Of a stretch of DNA of 64,000 bases, positions 50,977 through 60,224 are shown piece by piece. The DNA is taken from assembly GCA_963762205.1 (NCBI GenBank), contig CAVXJZ010000004.1:124001-188000 (forward strand). Reading direction: 5' to 3'. How positions within the stretch are numbered: position 1 is the stretch's first letter; each line of letters opens with the position of its first letter. The translations under genes were made by a program, and so were the position numbers. Under the pieces are notes generated by a model that had not been told where the DNA came from, did no database searches, and saw nothing but the letters and a program-made list of their open reading frames with translations. The stretch comes from VRUE01 sp963762205. GTDB taxonomy: Bacteria > Actinomycetota > Thermoleophilia > Solirubrobacterales > 70-9.

Positions 50977-52377
50977 CTAGGAAGATTGGGAATAGACGTC
51001 GTCGGGGCTGTTGCGGATCACGTGGCTGGCGCCCACCAGGTTGGATCCGTGCTGGTTGAAGACGCCACCGCCCACGAAGCCAGTGTGGTTGCCGCTGATC
51101 TTGCTGCTGTCGCCAAGGGTCAGATGGCCGTTGTAAGCGTTGAAAACACCACCGCCGCCGTTGCGGCTGACGTTGCTGCTGATGGTGCTGCTGTCGTCCA
51201 GCTTCATCGTGCCGCCGCTGATCGCACCGCCGCCCTTGTCGGTGGCGGTGTTGCCCCTGATGCTGCTGCTCTTGTGAAGGGTCAGCACGCCACCGTTGGA
51301 GACGCCGCCGCCCTCGGCGGCCCGGTTACCGTTGATCTTGCTGCTGTCGTAAAGGGTCACGTGGCTGCCCCGGGGATTGAAGACGCCGCCGCCCGCCTGG
51401 GCGCCGCTGTTGCCGCTGATGCTGCCGAAGTCCTTCAGGACCAGCGTGCCGACATTGAGAACGCCGCCGCCGCCCGTGCCCTTGGCGTGGTTGTTGCTGA
51501 TGGTTGCTTTGCCGTTCAGGGTCAGCGTGCCGGCGCTGGCAACGCCACCCCCATTGCCGCCGGCGCCGTTGCCGTTGATGCCGCTGCTGTCGTTCAGGGT
51601 CGCCATCCCGAAGCTGCTGACGCCACCGCCCGCGGCGGTGGCGCTGTTGTTGCTGATCTTGCTGGAGTTCTTGAGGATCAGGGTCCCGGAGCGCCCGTTG
51701 AAGACCCCGCCGCCGCCGCCCCGGCCCTCGGCCTGGTTGCGGCTGATGCCGCTGCTGTCGTTCAGGATCACCGTGCCGTTGTTGGCAACGCCGCCCCCGT
51801 TGCCGCCGGCGCTGTTGCCGCTGATGCCGCTGCTGTCGTTCAGGATCAGCGTGCCGTTGTTGGCAACGCCGCCCCCATTCCCGCCGGCGCTGTTGCCGCT
51901 GATGTTGCTGTTGCCCATCACGGTCAGCTTGCCGCGGTTGTAGACGCCGCCGCCATCGTGGGTGGCGCTGCCGCCGACGATGTTCAGGCTGTAGATGCTT
52001 ACGGTGATGCCCCCTGCGATCGTGAGCACGGGGCCGGCTCCGCCGCCGTTCAGAGCCGGCACGGCGACGCCCTGCGATTTGCTCCGGCCCTTGCCCTTGT
52101 TCCGGCGCTTGCCCTTGGCGTTGTGCTGGCCTTTGATCGTCAGGTCCTTGCTGATCTTTGTCGTGCCGACACAGGTGCCGCCAACCCGGAGCGTATCTCC
52201 GGCCGAGGCGGCGTTCTGGGCAGTCTGCAGGCTCATGTAGCTGCTGTTGCTCGCCTGGTTGGTAATCAGGCAGTTCGAGCCCTTGGCCGCCGAGGCGGCC
52301 GGTGCCCAGACCAGCAGAGCTAGTACCGCCGGGGCGAGTAGCCCTATCAGCGCCCGTCGCCGTCCCTGTCCGTGCAT
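50977..52377 (-). CDS. Secreted right-handed beta-helix protein
   Basis: A 466-residue exported protein. ATG 52377 follows a GGAGAAGGGAGAGGGAG purine-rich site, and the signal peptide is ALIGLLAPAVLALLVWAPAASA. After a cysteine-containing N-terminal part and a lysine-rich KGKRRNKGKGRSK stretch, the protein is built of about 12 repeats of GGGVxNxGTLxLNDSSxISGNxA type. This is the coil pattern of parallel beta-helices (polymorphic membrane protein or pectate-lyase-like). No catalytic site is evident, so a structural surface or adhesive role is likely. The repeats make the DNA internally repetitive. Confidence 0.85.
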   Translation of the reverse strand: MHGQGRRRALIGLLAPAVLALLVWAPAASAAKGSNCLITNQASNSSYMSLQTAQNAASAGDTLRVGGTCVGTTKISKDLTIKGQHNAKGKRRNKGKGRSKSQGVAVPALNGGGAGPVLTIAGGITVSIYSLNIVGGSATHDGGGVYNRGKLTVMGNSNISGNSAGGNGGGVANNGTLILNDSSGISGNSAGGNGGGVANNGTVILNDSSGISRNQAEGRGGGGGVFNGRSGTLILKNSSKISNNSATAAGGGVSSFGMATLNDSSGINGNGAGGNGGGVASAGTLTLNGKATISNNHAKGTGGGGVLNVGTLVLKDFGSISGNSGAQAGGGVFNPRGSHVTLYDSSKINGNRAAEGGGVSNGGVLTLHKSSSIRGNTATDKGGGAISGGTMKLDDSSTISSNVSRNGGGGVFNAYNGHLTLGDSSKISGNHTGFVGGGVFNQHGSNLVGASHVIRNSPDDVYSQSS

Positions 52378-52603
52378 CAACTCCCTCTCCCTTCTCCCTG
52401 CGCTTCGGGATGCAGACGAGGCCTAGCATAGCCGCAGCCGTCGAGGTCTTTGCGGATCATCTGGAAGCGGCTGTATTCGTCGAGCGCGACATGGGCGACC
52501 GGGGCTCCGGAGGCCTCCACTGACTGAGACGACGCCGTCCGTGGAGCTGCCGAGCGCCTGGAAGTAACTCGATCATGTCGTCTACTCCAGGCTCAAATGC
52601 GCC

Positions 52604-55600
52604 CTAGATGTGAAAGGGCCAGCCGCATTCGGGATGGATGCCGGGAGTGTCCGCGGTGATCCAGTGCACCCGCGCCCCTACTTCCGGGTATTCGGTGAGG
52701 GCCTTGGGCTTGGCGCCTCCTGTCCAGGAGCGGCGGAGGAAGACCTCGGGGTTTGCTCCGAGCCCGCCTTCCGAGACGGGCTGGAAAATGTTGTCGGTGG
52801 CCTTGGACCCCGGCCTTTCCATTCGCCAGGCCCCGCCCTTGATGGTGTACCGCCGGCCGTAGGCGACAACCTGCCAGGTTTCAGGGGCGTGGGGATCGCC
52901 GGCCACATTCGGTTCGACCGGTAGGGCGAGCTGCGCCGAGAGCGGCAGCTGGTAGAAGGGGCACCAATTTCCCGTCGTGGTCGGGCCCGCGACCTGGTGG
53001 CCCTGATCGTGGCTGGTGGCTTTGTTGGAGCTCTCCGGAAGCAGCCAGGCGTCGTACTTGATCGGGAGCAGCGCCGAGTAGACCAGCGTTTCGACCCCTC
53101 TCTTCACGGGCTTGGCTGCGTTGTGCTGTTCGACTTTTGTGAACTGCCACTGTTCGAGCGGCTTGTCGGGGCATTCTTTGGAAAGTCCTCCACAGAGAGC
53201 GACGGTTCTCAGCTTGCGGTAGTCGGCGACGACGATGTCGAGAAGCTCGTCTTCGATCGCTTCCTGGGTGAGTTCGAGGCGTTCCGCCAGCGCCTTCCCG
53301 AGTTCGCCGGCCTTGACGCTGAAGGGCGCGCTGGCGTCTCGGCCATCCCCGGCTTCGATCAGCCCCGACACCACGTTGTAGGTTGCTTCGATCGCCCTGA
53401 TCCCGTTGCTGACGCCCGGGATCGCGCCCGCGATTTCGCGGGCGTAGTCGAACACGGCCTGCGCTTCCACTTCTTCCCTGGTCGTGATCTCCGACGGCGG
53501 GACGATGTCTGTCTGGATCTTGTTGGCGATGCCTTCGACGTTCTTCCAAGCGGAGATCTGTCCCTTCTGGAACGGCTGCGCCAGGGTGCTCGCAAAGGCG
53601 TGGGCGGCGCCCAGCCAAAGGATCTCCCGACGCAGCTCCGCCTTCGCCCACGCGAAGTCCGCCCGGCTGAAGCTGTGCCGCTTCGGCCTGGCGAGCTTGG
53701 CGATTTCCGTTGCCTTGAAGGTCCAGAATTCCGACTTGTAGGGTTGGCTCCAGTACAGGCTGCGGTTGCTGTCGATGCCGACCTGCCCACCGACCCAGAC
53801 GATCGCGGCGGTGCGGCCCGGGTCGCCGTGCTCGGGCCAGGAGCCCGGCTGGGAGAGGGCGACTTCGCGCAGCTTCGCCCCGGCGTTGTTTTCGGTCCCG
53901 CTCACCAGGTCCGCCTGGGGCACGAACTCGTATGCGTCGTCCTGGTTCAGATCGCCGCTCTGGGGCACGCTGTTGGCGTCGGCCTTCCCGGCCGGGCCTT
54001 CCATCTCCAGGCCGCGTCCCGCCTTGGCGCCCTGGGCGGCCACCAGCGAGTAGGAGCGAGGGCCGGCCGGGGTCGACCCGGTGTCGTGGAGCGCCCGGTC
54101 GACGCGGTTCGTCGTCGCTCCGAACTGTCCCGTCAGCAGGGAAGCGAGCGCGGCGGCGGCCTTGTTCACGTCGACCTTGTTTTCGACATTGCCCGGGTCC
54201 ACGCGGGGGTCGCCGATGCTCGCGAGCAGGAGCAGGGTGTACCGCCCGGCGTTCGACCGGATCCATTCCGTCATCCGGCTCAATTCGACCGGGCAGGAAG
54301 ACCCGGAGCAGTGTTTTTGGTTGAACCGGGTCCGGAAGGTTTCCGAGACGCCCTGAAGCGAATTCGGATCGAGCATCAACACCTGGAACCCGCCCTCGCC
54401 GCTCTCGAAGGTGAAATGCCCCCGGTTGCTCGTGCTGGGATAGTGGATGGACCCGACGCGCATCACGTTGGCCAGCGGCTCCGATCCCGGCGCCTGTGTT
54501 GCGTAGGGGACCTGCTGCGAGCCCTTGAACGCCGAGTACATGCCGGCGCTGTCGCGCACCAGGAAGCCCGCGGCCTCGCCGATTTCCAGTCGGTCCAGAT
54601 CGTCCGGATTGTGTTCGACGACAGGAGTGCCCGACGGGATCGACTTGACGCCTGCCCGGACCCGCCAGACCGCCGAGACGCGCCCACGCAGCAGCGGTGT
54701 CCCCGGGTGGGCGTAATCCTTGTCGAGGATCTGCCCGCCCACACCCAGGATCGCGGTCCAAAACCCGACCGGGGGCTGGGTCTGCCAGGGCTTCGTCCGC
54801 GCCATCTGTCCGCTCACCCGCTGTGAGACGGCGATCACGAGCGCGTTTTCGCCGGACAGGCTGTCGACGTCTTCTCTGACCTGTTCGGTGCACTTCTTGA
54901 CCGCCGAGAGCGCCGCCTGGCTCGCGTGAGGGTTCGCCGTCGCCTGCGGGCAGGCGTAGGACCTGTTCCAGATCAGTTCCTGGTTGGCGCTCTTCAGCGC
55001 GACCACCTGCAGCCACTGTTGGTTCTTGCCCGGATCCGGATAGAACTGGGTGCCGACCTTCACACCCCAGACCTTGCTCTTCTTCGGCTTCGCCATCGTG
55101 TCGACCGGCACCAACGGTGGTGGATCGACACGAAGCGAGACTCGGTCTCTGCCGCGACGCCCATGAGGGTCGATGACGGTCAGCTCGAACCGGTAGACGC
55201 CGGGGTGGTCGAGGCGGGCGCCGGGCCTGACGGCGTGTCGGCGCGGCGCCTTGGCCCGCGGCCCCAGGTTCCTCACTCGCGATGCGGCGACCTGCTTCCC
55301 CCTGCCGTTCCCCCTCCGCCTTTGCCTCCAGAGCCTGCTGGCGCGCGGCGCTCTCAGCAGCCGCCAGCGATAGCGCAGGGGCCGCCCCCGCGCGACCGGA
55401 CGCGAGCGTCGGCCGTCGAGATTGAAGCTGGCATGTTGCGCAACGCGGCGGTCCAGGCCGGCCGACGCCAGGGGACGGTTGCCGGCGACTCGGAATCGCA
55501 CCGTCTGCACCCGGGCCCGCTTCGCGCGGCGATATCGCACCCGCACCCAGAGCACGTTCCGGCCGTGGCGCAGGCCATGGGCCGGCGAGGCGCGCAGCCG

Positions 55601-55870
55601 GCGAAGCCCGCGGCGCGAGGGGCGTGAGAAGAATCGGCCGATCGGCTTTCCGTTCAGCCGCGCCCCCACCCGGGCGTGGCGGCGAGCGCGGATCCGAAGC
55701 AGAACCGGTCGAGCCGGGACCCGCTTGCCGGTGCGTGGCTGCACGATCAGGTGCCTGGCGCGGATCGGCCTGATCGCCGCCGAAGACGGTACCGCCAGGA
55801 TCGAACAGAGCAGCAGGGTAAGTGCACCTGCAGAAAGTCCAGCCGGTCCCACACGCCAAGTAATTCGCAT
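52604..55870 (-). CDS. Large secreted protein with PKD-like N-terminal region
   Basis: A 1088-residue exported protein. The signal peptide is SAGALTLLLCSILAVPSSAA. Two arginine-rich beta domains follow (about 35-130 and 135-250, the second PKD-like with DLDGRRSRPVARGRPLRYRW and GVYRFELTVIDPHGRRG). The remaining 800 residues match no family I know. They include SGENALVIAVSQRVSG, HYPSTSNRGHFTFESGEGGF, WVGGQVGIDSNRSLYW and a helical block ELGKALAERLELTQEAIEDELL. Six or more cysteines are spread through it. A protease or a cargo-type surface protein cannot be distinguished. The upstream 52378-52603 gap is empty. Confidence 0.7.
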   Translation of the reverse strand: MRITWRVGPAGLSAGALTLLLCSILAVPSSAAIRPIRARHLIVQPRTGKRVPARPVLLRIRARRHARVGARLNGKPIGRFFSRPSRRGLRRLRASPAHGLRHGRNVLWVRVRYRRAKRARVQTVRFRVAGNRPLASAGLDRRVAQHASFNLDGRRSRPVARGRPLRYRWRLLRAPRASRLWRQRRRGNGRGKQVAASRVRNLGPRAKAPRRHAVRPGARLDHPGVYRFELTVIDPHGRRGRDRVSLRVDPPPLVPVDTMAKPKKSKVWGVKVGTQFYPDPGKNQQWLQVVALKSANQELIWNRSYACPQATANPHASQAALSAVKKCTEQVREDVDSLSGENALVIAVSQRVSGQMARTKPWQTQPPVGFWTAILGVGGQILDKDYAHPGTPLLRGRVSAVWRVRAGVKSIPSGTPVVEHNPDDLDRLEIGEAAGFLVRDSAGMYSAFKGSQQVPYATQAPGSEPLANVMRVGSIHYPSTSNRGHFTFESGEGGFQVLMLDPNSLQGVSETFRTRFNQKHCSGSSCPVELSRMTEWIRSNAGRYTLLLLASIGDPRVDPGNVENKVDVNKAAAALASLLTGQFGATTNRVDRALHDTGSTPAGPRSYSLVAAQGAKAGRGLEMEGPAGKADANSVPQSGDLNQDDAYEFVPQADLVSGTENNAGAKLREVALSQPGSWPEHGDPGRTAAIVWVGGQVGIDSNRSLYWSQPYKSEFWTFKATEIAKLARPKRHSFSRADFAWAKAELRREILWLGAAHAFASTLAQPFQKGQISAWKNVEGIANKIQTDIVPPSEITTREEVEAQAVFDYAREIAGAIPGVSNGIRAIEATYNVVSGLIEAGDGRDASAPFSVKAGELGKALAERLELTQEAIEDELLDIVVADYRKLRTVALCGGLSKECPDKPLEQWQFTKVEQHNAAKPVKRGVETLVYSALLPIKYDAWLLPESSNKATSHDQGHQVAGPTTTGNWCPFYQLPLSAQLALPVEPNVAGDPHAPETWQVVAYGRRYTIKGGAWRMERPGSKATDNIFQPVSEGGLGANPEVFLRRSWTGGAKPKALTEYPEVGARVHWITADTPGIHPECGWPFHI

Positions 55871-55941
55871 CCCCCCGCCTCCTTTCGGGACCCCGATGAC
55901 ATTACCACCCCGGCAAGCGGACCCCGGGGCCGATCAGCGGC

Positions 55942-56364
55942 TCAGGAGGTGTTCACCGCCACGGCGGCGCGAACCAACGCCCGCAGGGCCTCCTCGTCGA
56001 TCTCGTCTCCCTCGTGGAGATCGATGGCACGCCTGGTGTTGCCCTCGAGGCTGGAGTTGAAGAGGCCTGACGGATCCTCCAGCGAGGCGCCCTTGGCGAA
56101 GGTCATCTTCACGACGTTCTTGTACGTCTCGCCGGTGCAGATCATTCCGGCGTGGTACCAGACCGGCACCCCTCTCCATTTCCACTCCTCGACCACCTCG
56201 GGGTCGGCCTGCTTGACGAGATCTCGGACCCGGGCGAGCGTCTCGCCCCGCCAATCGCGCAGCTCCTCGATTCTCGCGTCGATCAGCTGAGAAGGGGAGT
56301 CTCCTCCCGTACCTTCTTTCGAGCCGTTCTTCGTCTTCTTCATCCCTGCCGTCGCTCTCTTCAT
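55942..56364 (-). CDS. DUF1801/YdhG-like protein
   Basis: A 140-residue protein of the DUF1801 group: IEELRDWRGETLARVRDLVKQADPEVVEEWKWRGVPVWYHAGMICTGETYKNVVKMTFAKGASLEDPSGLF shows the usual WKWGxPVW-type core and the FxxGxxL turn, ending with a conserved ALRALVRAAV helix. The fold is iron-chaperone-like in some relatives, but its role is unproven. The ATG overlaps the stop of the upstream rhodanese-methyltransferase gene as ATGA, so the two are coupled. Confidence 0.8.
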   Translation of the reverse strand: MKRATAGMKKTKNGSKEGTGGDSPSQLIDARIEELRDWRGETLARVRDLVKQADPEVVEEWKWRGVPVWYHAGMICTGETYKNVVKMTFAKGASLEDPSGLFNSSLEGNTRRAIDLHEGDEIDEEALRALVRAAVAVNTS

Positions 56365-57419
56365 GGTTGTTGTCGCTCGTCTGTCGCCCGCGTATCGCCC
56401 TCCGACCGCCTTCTCAGATGCGCGTACTGGAACTGCTGGGACTTGCCCGACGGGGTCCGGTGCTCTGTGAGCCGGGAGGACAGAGGCTCGAAGTCCGGGC
56501 CGAGCGCCTCCGAGATCGCCTCTGCGTCGTAGCGGCGGACCGGGAGGCCGCTGCAGCGAGTCGGGCCTGCCGGGCCGAAGGTCGCAAGGATCACGTGTCC
56601 CCCCGGGCGCAGCGAGCTGTCGAGGGCCGCCAGATAGGAATCGCGGTCGGCGTCGTCGACCATGAAGTGGAACAGCGCTCGATCGTGCCAGAGGTCGAAA
56701 CGCCGGCCGAAGTCATGAGCCCGTATGTCCGCCTCGATCCAGGTGACCTCCTCCACGGCCCGGCCGATCTCGGCCCTGGCACGCTCCAGCGCCTCGGGGG
56801 CGATGTCGACAACCGTCATGTCGGTGTGGCCGCGACGGAGCAGCTCGGCGGCCAGCGCCGATGCCCCGCCACCCACATCGACGATCGCGGCATCCAGGGG
56901 CAGCGCCGCCTCCTCGATCAGCTCCAACGAGAGGTGGGGCGCCGCCTCGGTCCAGCTCAGCTCCTCGGGGCCGCTGTCCCGGTAGGCCCGTCGCCAGTGT
57001 GCGGCGCCCTCCCCGTCGTCGCCTCGGTCCAGCGGCAGCCCCTTGCCGCGCCACGACTGCACGCCCCCGATCACGTCCGCCGCGTCGAGGCCGAAGCGCC
57101 GCAGGTTGGCCGCGGCGAGGCTCGACTGGTACCCCTCGTCGCAGATGACTATGACCTTGCGGTCGAGCCTGGCGATGTCCGGATCGCGGTGCTCGGACTG
57201 GGGATCGAGTCGCCACTCGAGGACATTGCGCGAGATCACATGGGCGCCGGGTAGCCGGCCGTCCCGGTCGCGCTGCTCGAGCGGGCGAATGTCGACCATG
57301 ACGGCGCCGCCCCTCACGGCCTCGAGCGCCTCGCTCGGGGTCAGCCGATCGATCTCGGCGCGCGCCGCGGCGAGCAGATCGCCCACGGAGGCGAATCGAT
57401 CGGGCTCGTCCGAGGTCAC
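56361..57419 (-). CDS. Rhodanese-methyltransferase fusion protein
   Basis: A 352-residue two-domain protein. Residues about 20-130 form a rhodanese domain (VMVDIRPLEQRDRDGRLPGA, catalytic loop CDEGYQSS with Cys93, DVIGGVQSW). Residues about 150-345 form a class I SAM-dependent methyltransferase: motif I VDVGGGASALA (180-190), TVVDIAPEALERAR, WIEADIRAHDF and HFMVDDADRDSYLAAL. The fusion suggests that sulfur transfer or thiol detoxification is linked to methylation, for example of sulfide or a thiol or metalloid. The substrate is inferred only. It is cotranscribed with the DUF1801 gene. Confidence 0.88.
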   Translation of the reverse strand: MTSDEPDRFASVGDLLAAARAEIDRLTPSEALEAVRGGAVMVDIRPLEQRDRDGRLPGAHVISRNVLEWRLDPQSEHRDPDIARLDRKVIVICDEGYQSSLAAANLRRFGLDAADVIGGVQSWRGKGLPLDRGDDGEGAAHWRRAYRDSGPEELSWTEAAPHLSLELIEEAALPLDAAIVDVGGGASALAAELLRRGHTDMTVVDIAPEALERARAEIGRAVEEVTWIEADIRAHDFGRRFDLWHDRALFHFMVDDADRDSYLAALDSSLRPGGHVILATFGPAGPTRCSGLPVRRYDAEAISEALGPDFEPLSSRLTEHRTPSGKSQQFQYAHLRRRSEGDTRATDERQQP

Positions 57420-57526
57420 GGACCGGATTGTCCCCGGTGGGTTAGAGGCGTGCGGCCTCGCATGGCCGCACGGACGCCACCAAGAGGGGGCGCCGTGCGG
57501 GTCGTTGCGCTACTCGACCGGTTTCG

Positions 57527-58015
57527 CTACTTGACCGTGACGGTCCCGTACATGCCGGCGGCGTAGTGGCCCGGCAGGTTGCAGAACATCACGTACTTGC
57601 CCGGTGTCAGTTTGAAGCTTTCGGACTTCGTCGCGCCGGGCTCGACGTCGGCGATCTCGCCCGCCTCTTCGGCTTCCTTGTCGAGCTTCTCCTCGTCGAC
57701 CTCGCCGTTGGCTTCGGTCGGCAGGTCCGCGGGGCTCTTGTCCGTCTTGAAGAGGACGAGCTCGTGCTCGACCGCGCCTTCGTTGGGGGCTTCGATCGTC
57801 GTGTTCCCGGCCGGCGCCGTCGCGTCGCTCGGGTCGAAGTAGAACTCGCCCATCTTGATTTCGACAGCATTGCCGCCGCCGTTGCCGCCGGCAGCGGTCG
57901 TTTCCGCCTCTGTCGTCGTCGCGCTGGTGGAGTCGTCGCCCCCACAGCCGATCAGCAGAGCTCCGGTCAGCGCCAGCAGCGCCCCCGCTCCGGTCAATCT
58001 ACGTATCTGCTTCAT
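57527..58015 (-). CDS. Cupredoxin (plastocyanin/sulfocyanin-like) lipoprotein
   Basis: A 162-residue lipoprotein with lipobox LLIGCGG (Cys24), a Thr/Ala/Gly-rich linker and a blue-copper domain. The four type 1 copper ligands are visible: His84 in VEHELVLF, Cys145 in YVMFCNLPGH, His150, and Met155 in AAGMYG. It would carry electrons at the outer face of the membrane. The ATG 58015 is chosen for the GAAGGGAAGG site and gives a clean signal peptide. A 36-residue acidic insert lies between the first His and the Cys strand. Confidence 0.9.
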   Translation of the reverse strand: MKQIRRLTGAGALLALTGALLIGCGGDDSTSATTTEAETTAAGGNGGGNAVEIKMGEFYFDPSDATAPAGNTTIEAPNEGAVEHELVLFKTDKSPADLPTEANGEVDEEKLDKEAEEAGEIADVEPGATKSESFKLTPGKYVMFCNLPGHYAAGMYGTVTVK

Positions 58016-58136
58016 TTCTGCGCCTTCCCTTCGTGACGGACGGACACGCTCCCGCGCGTTGCTCAGGGAAAGGCGTATCACATCTGATACTTGTCGAGTG
58101 TGACGCCTGACCGCTCACGGCTCGGGACGGCGGCTG

Positions 58137-58142
58137 TAGGCT
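58137..58142 (+). promoter_or_regulatory. Candidate -10 box of the GNAT gene
   Basis: TAGGCT ends nine bases before the GTG at 58152, in the divergent gap after the cupredoxin gene. Confidence 0.4.
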
Positions 58143-58151
58143 CGTCCCAGC

Positions 58152-58694
58152 GTGAGCATGAGCGCAGACCAGACGGGGCCTCCCGAGGTCGAGATCGTCG
58201 AGGTCGGGCTGGAGCGGCTCGATGAGGTCGAGTTGCTGTGGCGGGCGATGCACGAGCACCACGCCGAGGTTGCGGGCGAGGCCGCCGAGATCACCCCCTT
58301 CCGGCAGGCAGAGGACTCCTGGCAGCGCCGCCGGACCGAGTTCGAGGGCTGGATGCGGGCCGGCGACGCCTGGCTGCTCGTCGCCGAGCGCGAGGGCTCG
58401 CCGGTCGGCTTCGCCTTCTTCCGGATCTGCGAGGGCGACTGGAGCTTCGAGACCGAGGAGCGGATGGGCGAGCTGGAGGCGCTGTCGGTCGAGCCCGAGC
58501 TGCGCCGCTGGGGAATCGGCTCCCTGCTCATGGAGGAGGTCGAGCGGCGCCTCGCCGCGGCCGGCGTCGGCTTCATCGGCCTGGCGCTGATCGCCGGCAA
58601 CGACGACGCGGTCCGCTTCTATCGGCGCTGGGGCATCGTTCCGTCTCACATTCGCTGCCTTGGACGGACGCTTCCGAACGTCGGCGCCCCCTAG
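58152..58694 (+). CDS. GNAT family N-acetyltransferase
   Basis: A 180-residue GNAT acetyltransferase. The fold is clear: VEIVEVGLERLDEVELLWRAMHEHHAEV, LLVAEREGSPVGFAFFRI, and the acetyl-CoA motif A with MGELEALSVEPELRRWGIGSLLMEEVERR (pyrophosphate loop RRWGIG), then GLALIAGNDDAVRFYRRWGI. The C-terminus ends soon after motif B. The acceptor substrate is not predictable. It starts with GTG. Confidence 0.9.
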   Translation: MSMSADQTGPPEVEIVEVGLERLDEVELLWRAMHEHHAEVAGEAAEITPFRQAEDSWQRRRTEFEGWMRAGDAWLLVAEREGSPVGFAFFRICEGDWSFETEERMGELEALSVEPELRRWGIGSLLMEEVERRLAAAGVGFIGLALIAGNDDAVRFYRRWGIVPSHIRCLGRTLPNVGAP

Positions 58695-58728
58695 CTTCAC
58701 GGCGAGCGCTCCGCCGCAGCGCTACCGC

Positions 58729-60157
58729 TCACACGTCGCCCGCCGGGCCGAGATCGGCGAGCAGGTCGACGTATTCGGCGAGCCTGTTGGCCGCCAGGAA
58801 GCGCTCCCGCGCCCGTTGGTGCGCCTGCTCACCGATCTCGGCCGCGCGTGCGCGGTCCTCCTCAAGCGTGACGATTGCCCGTCCGAGCGCCTCGAGGTCC
58901 TGGGGGTCGTCGATCAACAGTCCGCTGACCCCATCGACGATCTGGTCCTGGATCCCGCCGACTCGGGTGCCGATCACGGGCCTGCGCTTCCACATCGCCT
59001 CGGCGACGGTCAGCCCGAAGCCCTCGGCAAGGCTCTTCTGGACGACGATGTCGGCGCGCCGCTGCAGAGCGTTGACCATCGCCGCGTTTTCGTCGACGTC
59101 CTCCATCGGAAGGCTCACCAGGTGCACCCGGCGGCGAATCCTTTCCGGAAGGTCGCCCCAGGCCCTGCCGACCTCCCGCCAGACGGATGCGCCCTCCGGG
59201 TCATCGCTGACGGATGCCGACTCCGGTCCGGCGAGGACCAGGTGCAGACTCTCGCCGGCGACGTGGCGGTAAAAGCAGGTGAGCACGCCGCGCGGGTCCT
59301 TGAGGCGGTCCCAGCGCGAGATCTGGGCGACGACCGGCGCTCGCTCGGGCAGGCGTTCCTCCTGCAGCACCGTCGCCTGCCGCTCGACCCGGGCCGGGCT
59401 GCCGTCCGAGCGGGTGAAGGTGGGTAGGTGCGGGGAGGGGGCATGGCCGAGGCCGATCTCGCCGACGATGCCCTCGACGGTGCCCTGATCCAGCTCGTCG
59501 TTCTTGGGCGAGAACGGGTCGATGCACGGTGGGATGACCCAGGTCCGCTCGCTGTCGAGCATCTCCCACCGGTACGCCGTGCGCGAGAAAATGTAGGCGT
59601 CGGCAAGGGTGACGTAGGGAACGAGGAACTCCCAGGCGCGGCGGGCGCACTCGTCGGGCTGGTCGGTGCCCACATGGCAGCGCCAGACGACGCTGGCGCC
59701 GGTCGCCCTCACCGCCCGCGCCAGGCCCGCCGTCTGTGGGTCGTGCAGGAAGACGATGTCCCCCTTTTGGATCAGCGGGCACAGGTGCCGTGCGCTGCTC
59801 GCCATCGTGCGCTCGTACAGGTCCCGCTGCGCGTCGCCCAGCGGGCCGCCGTCGCCGCGGTCGCCGTGCAGATTGTTGTGGAGGCGCTTGGTCAGACTCG
59901 AAGAAATCGGCCTCGGCCCGCAGAACGGTCCAGCGGGTGTCGATGCCGGCGCCCCGCGCATAGGGGAGCAGCGCGCGCAGCATCTCGGCGACGCCGCCCC
60001 CCTGCAGGGTCGAGCTGACGTGCCAGATCGCCCGCCCCTCGAAGGCCTCTCGGGCGCGGACGGCGGCCTCCTCGATTCTGCGGTATTCCGCGCCAAGCAA
60101 GGGCTTGAACCGGTCGAGCCGGTGCGGTGGGATCTGGGCGAACTCGGGCCGTGCCAT
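58729..60157 (-). CDS. treT: TreT-type trehalose synthase/glycosyltransferase (apparent frameshift)
   Basis: A GT4-family glycosyltransferase resembling TreT, which makes trehalose from NDP-glucose and glucose. The first about 80 residues (MARPEFAQIPPHRLDRFKPL, IWHVSSTLQGGGVAEMLRAL, IDTRWTVLRAEADFFE) lie in one frame. From about 59900 the protein continues one base off (TKRLHNNLHGDRGD, FLHDPQTAGLARAV, VVWRCHVGTD, AYIFSRTAYRWE, IPPCIDPFSPKN, VAQISRWDRLKDP, AEGFGLTVAEAMWKRRPVIG). One inserted base near GAGTCTGACC explains it. Joined, the protein is about 475 residues. It matches TreT closely apart from the shift. Confidence 0.85.
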
Positions 60158-60224
60158 CGCGGATTGGAGCCGATCGACTGGTGGCGTCGCCCGCCTCAGG
60201 CGGCGGGGCTCCTCAGCGCCCCGA

